Source of the DNA: Pseudobdellovibrionaceae bacterium
Lineage (GTDB): Bacteria; Bdellovibrionota; Bdellovibrionia; Bdellovibrionales; UBA1609
Direction: 5' to 3'
Length of the DNA: 7,019 nucleotides
NCBI GenBank assembly: GCA_026712605.1
Contig: JAPORL010000098.1
Location: 1-7,019 of the forward strand
A program made the translations under genes and the position numbers. Position 1 is the first letter of the stretch. Every line of letters begins with the position of its first letter. The notes beneath the pieces were generated by a model. That model did no database searches. It was given only the letters and a program-made list of their open reading frames with translations, and was not told the DNA's origin. Below are positions 1 to 5,345 of the stretch, one piece after another.

Positions 1-68
1 AGCGACCTGTGGTCGCTATGTGTTCAAATCCGAACTCCTTTTTAGCTTTATATCTCATAAGATTTTAA
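1..68 (+). repeat. Hairpin repeat copy 1 (5' part outside window)
   Basis: The first 55 nt are identical to 129-183. It opens inside the hairpin: 7-nt arms at 1-7 (AGCGACC) and 11-17 (GGTCGCT) around the loop TGT. The right side of the core follows, including CAAATCCG ending at 32, and then an AT-rich outer arm (about 46-68) resembling those of copies 2 and 4. The left half lies beyond the window. It is intergenic and contains no ORF. Confidence 0.85.
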
Positions 69-103
69 TCAAGAGACTTAAATAGGAATAAATGAACTTT
101 AAA

Positions 104-196
104 AACTCAGACATGCGGTTTGCTACAAAGCGACCTGTGGTCGCTATGTGTTCAAATCCGAACTCCTTTTTAGCTTTATATCTTAATGAGCTTTTA
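104..196 (+). repeat. Hairpin repeat copy 2, upstream of hpd
   Basis: This is a complete core copy, 128 nt downstream of copy 1 and in the same orientation. The core hairpin spans 116-160. Outer pairing is CGG/TTTG (116-122) with CAAA-t-CCG (153-160). Middle pairing is TACA (124-127) with TGTG (147-150), including one T-G wobble. The inner stem is 129-135 with 139-145 around TGT. It begins with the shared AACTCAGACATG lead-in. The right AT-rich arm (174-196) resembles those of the other copies, but the matching left arm is not recognisable here. It ends about 40 nt before the hpd promoter, so it could affect expression or mark the end of an upstream transcript. That role is inference. Confidence 0.85.
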
Positions 197-234
197 CAAG
201 AAAATTAAAAATGTATAGATAAACTTCAAAAAAC

Positions 235-263
235 TTGTAAATTTTTTAAATTCTACCTATAAT
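235..263 (+). promoter_or_regulatory. Sigma70-type promoter of hpd-hmgA
   Basis: A perfect -10 box TATAAT lies at 258-263, and a -35-like TTGTAA (4 of 6 consensus positions) at 235-240, with the ideal 17-nt spacer. The predicted start of transcription is near 269-271, and the hpd ATG is at 273. No Shine-Dalgarno sequence lies between the -10 box and the ATG, so the mRNA is predicted to be leaderless or nearly so. An 8-nt inverted repeat (193-200 with 234-241) overlaps the -35 box. Confidence 0.7.
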
Positions 264-272
264 ATCCGTCTT

Positions 273-1307
273 ATGAAAAATATCCCCTTAAATGGATTAG
301 ACTTTATTGAGTATGCCAGTCCCAAACCCCATGATCTAGAAAATCTTTTTTACAAGTTAGGGTTTATAAAAACAGCTCAACATAATAAGAAAAATGTTAC
401 TTTATATCAGCAAGGTGACTGTCAGTTTGTTATCAATAAAGAAGAAAGCAGTTTTGCTGAAGACTTTATGAAGCAAAGAAACAGCCCTTGTGTTTCGTCC
501 ATTGGTTTTCGTGTGGATATCCCAGCCACAAAAGCCCTAGAGATCGCCTCCAGCCGAGGAGCCAAAGCTGTTGAAGTGGATTCTAGTCATAGTTTTCCGG
601 CTATTTATGGAGTAGGAGGCTCTTTGATTTACTTTGTGGATGATTATCACAAAGAGGACAATCACTGGATAAAACAGTTTTCTTTTAATAGTAAGCTGTC
701 TAAAGATCCTTATTTGCTTTTGATAGATCATTTAACTAACAATGTCCCTACAGGTGACATGAATCACTGGTGTGAATTTTATTCAAAAATTTTTGGTTTT
801 ACAGAAAGAAGATATTTTGACATTAAGGGACTTAAAACGGGCTTGCTTTCCAAAGTGATGAAGTCCCCTTGTGATAGCATCAGCATCCCCATTAACGAGC
901 CTTCCGCAGATGAGAGAGGCAAAAAGTCACAGATACAAGAATATTTAGACGAATATCAGGGAGCAGGAATTCAACACATTGCCTTTTTAACTAAAAAAAT
1001 TATTCCAACCATTGAATATTTAAGACAAAGGGGTCTATTTTTTTTAGATACTCCTTCCTCTTATTATGACATGTTGAAAGAAAGATTGCCTATAGTCAAA
1101 GAGGATGTGAAAGATTTAAAACGGAATCAAATTTTAGCAGACGGAGATGAAGAAACTTATTTGCTACAAATTTTTACAAAAAATGTTATTGGCCCTATCT
1201 TTTTTGAAGTCATAGAAAGGCATGGTCATGAGGGTTTTGGAGAAGGGAATTTTCAAGCTCTATTTGATGCGATAGAAAGAGATCAAATAACAAGAGGTTA
1301 TTTGTAA
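273..1307 (+). CDS. hpd: 4-hydroxyphenylpyruvate dioxygenase
   Basis: This enzyme converts 4-hydroxyphenylpyruvate plus O2 to homogentisate and CO2 in cytosolic tyrosine catabolism. At 344 aa it is close to the usual bacterial length (about 340-360). It shows the two-domain vicinal-oxygen-chelate fold pattern. The inferred Fe(II) facial triad is H153 (in IDHLTNNV), H235 (in GIQHIAF) and E312 (in FFEVIER). Family hallmarks are GLLSKVMKSPC near 190-200, the LLQIFT segment near 297-302, and the C-terminal GFGEGNFQALF followed by an IERDQ..RG-L end. The N-terminus (MKNIPLNGLDFIEYASP) aligns with the start of known proteobacterial HPPDs, which supports the ATG at 273 even though no ribosome binding site precedes it. 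A perfect TATAAT 9 nt upstream suggests a leaderless transcript. hmgA follows after 11 nt. Nothing suggests the gene is broken. Homologues include Legionella legiolysin (Lly). Confidence 0.96.
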   Translation: MKNIPLNGLDFIEYASPKPHDLENLFYKLGFIKTAQHNKKNVTLYQQGDCQFVINKEESSFAEDFMKQRNSPCVSSIGFRVDIPATKALEIASSRGAKAVEVDSSHSFPAIYGVGGSLIYFVDDYHKEDNHWIKQFSFNSKLSKDPYLLLIDHLTNNVPTGDMNHWCEFYSKIFGFTERRYFDIKGLKTGLLSKVMKSPCDSISIPINEPSADERGKKSQIQEYLDEYQGAGIQHIAFLTKKIIPTIEYLRQRGLFFLDTPSSYYDMLKERLPIVKEDVKDLKRNQILADGDEETYLLQIFTKNVIGPIFFEVIERHGHEGFGEGNFQALFDAIERDQITRGYL

Positions 1308-1310
1308 GGA
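1306..1310 (+). promoter_or_regulatory. Ribosome binding site of hmgA
   Basis: AAGGA overlaps the hpd stop codon (TAA at 1305-1307) and sits 8 nt before the hmgA ATG at 1319. It fixes the hmgA start and indicates co-translation from one mRNA with hpd. Confidence 0.75.
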
Positions 1311-1318
1311 CTAAACTT

Positions 1319-2389
1319 ATGAAAAAAAGACAAGCTCATAAAAATATACCCAAAGGCTGTTTTGAAGAAGAACAAGGTCAAGGAGGCTTTTACGGAGCAG
1401 TTTCTCATTTGATTAAGAAAAAACCTAGCACGCGTTGGAGTCACATTGAAGGAGATTTAAAACCACGAATGTTTAACCTAGCTAAACTTCAAAAAGCAGA
1501 TCGGCTGAAGCTACTTTACAATGATTTTTTAAATATTTCTTATTATAAACTAGAACAAACTCCTGACTCGGCTTTTAGAAATGCCAATGGAGATGTTTTA
1601 TTTTTTTGTCATGAAGGAAAGGGTGTCATCTTAACGGAATACGGTTTGTTGAACTATCAAGCGGGTCAATATATTTTAATGCCTAAGTGTCTCACTCATT
1701 TTTTCAAACCAGAAAAAGCCAGTTCATTTTTTGTTGTAGAGAGTTTAAAAGGACATTTTAGAGAGCCTGATCGTGGTCTTTTAGGGAGAAATGCTCTTTA
1801 TGGCTCTAGCTCTTTAATTCGTCCCGATTTAGAAAAACTTAAAACATACATCAAGGATAACTCTTTAGAAATAAAAAAAATTACAGTTTATCATCAAGAC
1901 AAAAGCACTCATTTTACTTATGACGAAAGTATTTTTGATGTGGTAGAATGGCAAGGAGACTTATTTCCTTTTACTTTGGATATGCATGATATTATGCCTG
2001 TTGTCAGTCACAGAGTTCATCTTCCTCCTAGTGTGCATACTACTTTTTTAACCGATCATTTTATTGTTTGCAGTTTTTTGCCTCGCCCTTTAGAAGAAGA
2101 TGAAGATGCTTTAAAGGTTCCATTTTATCATCAAAATACAGACTATGATGAAGTGATTTTTTATCATAAAGGAGATTTTTTTAGTCGGGATAACCTAGAT
2201 AAAGGTATGATGAGCTTACACCCTGCGGGCTTTCCTCATGGTCCCCACCCCAAAGCTATAGAAGCCGTAAAAGGAAAAACTCATACTAATGAGTACGCCG
2301 TTATGATTGACTCTCATCAAGCCTTAAAAAGATCTTCTAAAATTTCTTCTCTAGAAGTTTTAGATTATTGGAAATCTTGGAAAACTTAA
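1319..2389 (+). CDS. hmgA: Homogentisate 1,2-dioxygenase (short form)
   Basis: This enzyme opens the ring of homogentisate, the product of the upstream hpd, to give maleylacetoacetate using Fe(II) and O2. By alignment from memory with the human enzyme, the iron ligands are H271 (FYHQN), E278 (DYDEVIF) and H307 (GFPHGPHP). H234, in HRVHLPPS, corresponds to the catalytic histidine (human H292). The N-terminal GQGGFYGAVSHLI segment matches the GF-G--S-L region of shorter bacterial homologues. At 356 aa it is well below the ~430-450 aa classical enzyme, with a reduced N-terminal region, but both ends look intact and all metal ligands are present. I therefore read it as a compact subfamily member and not a truncation. 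The start is supported by AAGGA 8 nt upstream. It is the last gene of a two-gene operon. Its stop lies 42 nt from the convergent helicase gene, and no clear hairpin terminator is seen in that gap. Confidence 0.88.
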   Translation: MKKRQAHKNIPKGCFEEEQGQGGFYGAVSHLIKKKPSTRWSHIEGDLKPRMFNLAKLQKADRLKLLYNDFLNISYYKLEQTPDSAFRNANGDVLFFCHEGKGVILTEYGLLNYQAGQYILMPKCLTHFFKPEKASSFFVVESLKGHFREPDRGLLGRNALYGSSSLIRPDLEKLKTYIKDNSLEIKKITVYHQDKSTHFTYDESIFDVVEWQGDLFPFTLDMHDIMPVVSHRVHLPPSVHTTFLTDHFIVCSFLPRPLEEDEDALKVPFYHQNTDYDEVIFYHKGDFFSRDNLDKGMMSLHPAGFPHGPHPKAIEAVKGKTHTNEYAVMIDSHQALKRSSKISSLEVLDYWKSWKT

Positions 2390-2431
2390 ACAGATTCCCA
2401 TTTCAATTTTAGAGTCCCTAAAAAAATAATA

Positions 2432-4441
2432 TTAATAATCGGATTCAAATTCTGGATTTTTATAAAAGGATATAAACTCTTGACGAACAAGCTCTTTAGG
2501 TATTTCTGATAAAAAGGAGCTTGGGGGGTTATACTGATCTCTTCCCCAAAATTTTCTTTTTTTTGTAAAAGATAATATTAACCTTTCCTTAGCTCGTGTC
2601 ATTCCCACATAAGCCAGCCTTCTTTCCTCTTCTATGTTATTGTCTTCTATACTTTGAAAAGAGGGAAATAAACCTTCCTCTAGCCCTGTAATAAAAACGG
2701 TATGGAACTCTAAACCCTTTGAATTGTGAAGAGTCATCAGTGTCACAAAATCTTTTCCCTCTCTTGTTTTATCTCCTTCAGAAAGCAGGCTCATTTCTTC
2801 TAAAAAACTTTCTAAATTTAAAAATCCTCCGTTTAATACTTTTTCTTTTTGTTCAATGACATTTCCTAGCTCGTGGAGATTTTCAATACGGCTTTGAGCT
2901 TCTATTGAGTTTTGAAGCTCTAGTGATTCCATATAGCCATTTTTATTTAAAAGCAAATTGTATAAATCATATAGTGACATACTGTCTTTTTGTTTTTTTA
3001 ACTCTTCAATACACTGAATAAATTTTACAACTTCTCTTAAAGTTTTTCCTTTTAATATTTTTTGATTGACTGAGTCTTTTAAGGATTCATAAAAACTTTT
3101 TTTTGTATTTAAAGACACCTGCTGGAGCTTATCTAAAGCGACTTTCCCGACGCCCCTTCTAGGTTCGTTAATTATATTTAAAAAGGAAACATCATCTTCA
3201 CTGTTTAAAATTAATTTTAAATAGGATAAAGCAATTTTAATTTCTTTTCGTTCATAAAAGCGAACTCCTCCTACAATTTTATAAGGTATTTTTAGAATTC
3301 TTAAGTGATCTTCTAAAATACGAGATTGAGCGTTTGTTCTATAAAGAATTGCAAAGTCCTGCCAGCTGTCACCATCATTGGAGCAAAAAGAGCGGATGCT
3401 TTGAGAGACAAATTGCCCTTCTTCATAATCTGTATAGGTTTCACGGATATGAATTTTATGACCATCTGATTTTTGAGCTCTTAAATTTTTTCCTTTTCTT
3501 ACCTTATTATTGGCAATTAAAGCATTTGCCCCTAATACAATATTTTTAGTAGAGCGGTAGTTTTCTTCTAAAAAAAAAGTTTTACAATTTTTAAAATCTT
3601 TTTCAAAATCCATGATGTTTTTCATATCAGCCCCTCTCCAACTGTAAATGGATTGATCCTCATCTCCAACCACCATGATATTTTGATGTTTTTCAGCTAG
3701 TTTTTTTATTAAAAGATATTGAATATGATTGGTGTCCTGATATTCATCCACACAAATATAGGAAAACTTTTTTTGAAGTGAGGATAAAAATTCAGGGTAC
3801 TTTAACATGAGTTTATAGGTTTCTAAAAGCAGACTTTCAAAATCAAAAGCGCTTGCGTTTTTTAAAGCTCTTTCGTAATTGAGATAAATGGATTCAAACT
3901 GTCTATCATAATAAAGATAAGAAATTTTATGCACTTCCTCTGGTCCAACAGCCATTCTTTTACATAAATTAATTTGAGAGCGAATGCTTTTGGGATCTTT
4001 TATTTTAGGATCTATTCTTAGATCTTTTAAAACTTTTTTTATTAGGCTAAGCTGATCGCCTTGATCGTAAATGGTAACCGTTTTTCTATCTTTTAAAAGA
4101 GGAATATTTTGTCGTAAAATCCCTGCGCATATAGAATGAAAAGTGCCTATCCATGGAGTCCAAGTGTAAGGCAAAGAATAGTAAGATAAAAGCTCTGTTA
4201 CCCGCTCTTTCATTTCTTTAGCTGATTTATTTGTGAAAGTAACGGCTAAGATGTTTTCCAAGTTAGCTTGACCCTGTAAGATAAGAGCTGTAATGCGGTA
4301 GACTAAAACACGAGTTTTACCAGAACCCGCCCCAGCTAAAACTAAAACAGGGCCTTTAAAGTTTTCTACAGCTTTTTTTTGATTTTTATTTAACTGCTTA
4401 TAAAATTGTTCTAAATCTTTAGAATTTAATAAAGAAGACAT
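2432..4441 (-). CDS. uvrD: UvrD/Rep/PcrA-family superfamily 1A DNA helicase
   Basis: This is an ATP-dependent 3'-5' DNA helicase of the UvrD/PcrA/Rep group, acting in repair and in clearing replication obstacles. All core motifs are visible: Walker A GAGSGKT (37-43), motif Ia VTFTNKSAKEMKERV (67-81), GTFHS (99-103), Walker B/motif II VDEYQDT (231-237), motif III GDEDQSIYSWRGA (259-271), motif IV ENYRST (293-298), motif V TLHNSKGLEF (570-579) and motif VI RRLAYVGMTRAKER (607-620). The protein is 669 aa. It ends soon after the PPSSFLSEIP segment, so the C-terminal Tudor-like extension of the ~720-aa UvrD and PcrA proteins is short or absent. In length it resembles Rep. UvrD, Rep and PcrA cannot be separated with certainty here. 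The ATG is 2 nt after the stop of the upstream SPOR gene, with no Shine-Dalgarno visible, so its translation is probably coupled to that gene. An 8-A run occurs near codons 21-24. Confidence 0.95.
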   Translation of the reverse strand: MSSLLNSKDLEQFYKQLNKNQKKAVENFKGPVLVLAGAGSGKTRVLVYRITALILQGQANLENILAVTFTNKSAKEMKERVTELLSYYSLPYTWTPWIGTFHSICAGILRQNIPLLKDRKTVTIYDQGDQLSLIKKVLKDLRIDPKIKDPKSIRSQINLCKRMAVGPEEVHKISYLYYDRQFESIYLNYERALKNASAFDFESLLLETYKLMLKYPEFLSSLQKKFSYICVDEYQDTNHIQYLLIKKLAEKHQNIMVVGDEDQSIYSWRGADMKNIMDFEKDFKNCKTFFLEENYRSTKNIVLGANALIANNKVRKGKNLRAQKSDGHKIHIRETYTDYEEGQFVSQSIRSFCSNDGDSWQDFAILYRTNAQSRILEDHLRILKIPYKIVGGVRFYERKEIKIALSYLKLILNSEDDVSFLNIINEPRRGVGKVALDKLQQVSLNTKKSFYESLKDSVNQKILKGKTLREVVKFIQCIEELKKQKDSMSLYDLYNLLLNKNGYMESLELQNSIEAQSRIENLHELGNVIEQKEKVLNGGFLNLESFLEEMSLLSEGDKTREGKDFVTLMTLHNSKGLEFHTVFITGLEEGLFPSFQSIEDNNIEEERRLAYVGMTRAKERLILSFTKKRKFWGRDQYNPPSSFLSEIPKELVRQEFISFYKNPEFESDY

Positions 4442-4443
4442 AA

Positions 4444-5205
4444 TTAATTAATGGAAAATTCTTCTAAAAACTCCAAAGAAGAAAAGGGGGTGGGATTAGA
4501 TAGAGAGTCTTTAAATTCTTGAGCTAACTTTTTAGAAGGGAAAGGACCTAAATAAACTCTAATATGATCTTTATTAGCTTTGAGTAAAAAACTCCACAGT
4601 GGGTATTGCCCTTTCATCTGATTGATATATTGAATAGCTTTTTTTTCATCTGAAAAAACATTTATCATAAAGCTAAACTTTCCGTTTGTTTTAAAAAACT
4701 TTTGTTCTTTTTCAATAGCCAAAAGCTGTTCTTTATTTTTTTTATTATATCTTTCTTGTAAAGCTTTAATTTTTGGATCGGGTTTAGGGAAAATCAAAGG
4801 AGCTTGTTTCATTAAAAGATCTTTTTTTAATTTTGATATTTTTAGATCTGTTTTACCTGATTGAGAACTATCCGTTTTGATTTGTTTTTGCTGTTTGACA
4901 GTTATGGAATCTTCTGTTTTTTTTATAAAATCCTGTTGTTTTTCTAGTTTAGTGTTTTTTTTAGTTAAATTATCCAGTTTAATAGGATCAAATAGAGAAA
5001 GGACATTATCTTTTAGTTCTCCTAAAAAAGCTTGCTCATGCATTTTTTGAGTTTCTGCATTGAAATTTTGTTCTATTTGATTGTTATCAACCTGATTTTT
5101 TACTTTGTTCCCGGGCAAAACAAACACAGCAAACAGCCAACCCATTAAAAAACAAATGAAAGAAAGACAGAAAATAAAAAAAAATGTCAAAGGAGAGGCT
5201 TTCAT
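4444..5205 (-). CDS. Membrane-anchored SPOR-domain protein
   Basis: This looks like a bitopic inner-membrane protein with a periplasmic peptidoglycan-binding SPOR domain. A short N-terminus is followed by a strongly hydrophobic segment at about residues 6-31 (Phe/Leu/Cys-rich, with GW near 22-23). A Lys/Gln/Asp-rich low-complexity linker of about 140 residues follows. A C-terminal SPOR module occupies about 176-245, with FSFMINVFSDEKKA as the first strand and helix and the characteristic IRVYLGPFPSKKLAQEF at 215-231. SPOR domains bind glycan strands lacking stem peptides and usually localise proteins to the division septum. A division or cell-wall role here is inference, and no specific name (DamX, DedD, FtsN) can be assigned. 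The start is inferred from the hydrophobic segment beginning right after it and from a TATAAT 10 nt upstream. No ribosome binding site is seen. A run of nine T's encodes Phe8-Phe10. It is the first gene of a pair with the helicase. Confidence 0.85.
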   Translation of the reverse strand: MKASPLTFFFIFCLSFICFLMGWLFAVFVLPGNKVKNQVDNNQIEQNFNAETQKMHEQAFLGELKDNVLSLFDPIKLDNLTKKNTKLEKQQDFIKKTEDSITVKQQKQIKTDSSQSGKTDLKISKLKKDLLMKQAPLIFPKPDPKIKALQERYNKKNKEQLLAIEKEQKFFKTNGKFSFMINVFSDEKKAIQYINQMKGQYPLWSFLLKANKDHIRVYLGPFPSKKLAQEFKDSLSNPTPFSSLEFLEEFSIN

Positions 5206-5215
5206 TATTTTCGGT

Positions 5216-5243
5216 ATTATACAAATCAGGGATTATAACACAA
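5216..5243 (-). promoter_or_regulatory. Proximal promoter of the SPOR-uvrD pair
   Basis: Reading the minus strand, TTGTGT (5243-5238) and a perfect TATAAT (5221-5216) are separated by 16 nt. Transcription would begin about 5210-5208, only 3-5 nt before the ATG at 5205, predicting a leaderless mRNA. Confidence 0.55.
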
Positions 5244-5261
5244 AGCTTTTTTGAATTTTAA
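5232..5261 (-). promoter_or_regulatory. Second, distal promoter-like pair for the SPOR gene
   Basis: A second perfect TATAAT (5237-5232) is preceded by TTAAAA (5261-5256) with an 18-nt spacer. It is offset 16 nt upstream of the proximal -10 box. Use of this promoter would give a leader of about 20 nt, still without a Shine-Dalgarno. Its -35 match is weaker than that of the proximal candidate. Confidence 0.35.
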
Positions 5262-5268
5262 CACAAAG
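5236..5268. repeat. TAACACAAAG direct repeat in promoter region
   Basis: The 10-mer TAACACAAAG occurs at 5236-5245 and 5259-5268, a spacing of 23 nt (about two helical turns). Each is followed by a T-rich run. The copies overlap the -35 regions of the two promoter candidates for the SPOR gene, so they could be an operator or simply a local duplication that produced the tandem boxes. Confidence 0.5.
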
Positions 5269-5307
5269 TTTTTCATAGAAAGCTCAAAACCACAAGTTTA
5301 AGTTTTT

Positions 5308-5340
5308 AAGGCTTATTTATAAAGGCTTAAGTCTATTTAT
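5308..5340. repeat. Short direct repeat downstream of ahcY
   Basis: AAGGCTTA occurs at 5308-5315 and 5322-5329. TATTTAT follows or overlaps each copy (5314-5320 and 5334-5340). It lies just beyond the ahcY stop codon. It does not form a G+C-rich hairpin followed by T's, so it is not called a terminator. Confidence 0.4.
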
Positions 5341-5345
5341 GAAAA

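Noticed and set aside
146..165. tRNA-like signature in the repeats (GTTCAAATCC resembles a T-loop, and AGCGA/TCGCT with a 7-nt loop resembles an anticodon arm)
   Set aside because: Only 5 nt separate the putative anticodon stem from the T-loop-like motif, no T-stem pairs, position 33 would be C, and no acceptor stem exists. It is not a tRNA gene.
537..731. Minus-strand ORF of 64 codons inside hpd
   Set aside because: It is antisense to a clear HPPD reading frame and has no recognisable domain. It is a shadow ORF.
2390..2431. Bidirectional rho-independent terminator between hmgA and uvrD
   Set aside because: There is an A-run but no inverted repeat of useful stability in the 42-nt gap.
3334..3549. 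Plus-strand ORF of 71 codons inside uvrD
   Set aside because: It is antisense to conserved helicase sequence. It is a shadow ORF.
5244..5345. Terminator after ahcY
   Set aside because: AAGGCTTA repeats are direct, not inverted. The AGCTTT/AAAGCT pair is too short and too far apart to call.
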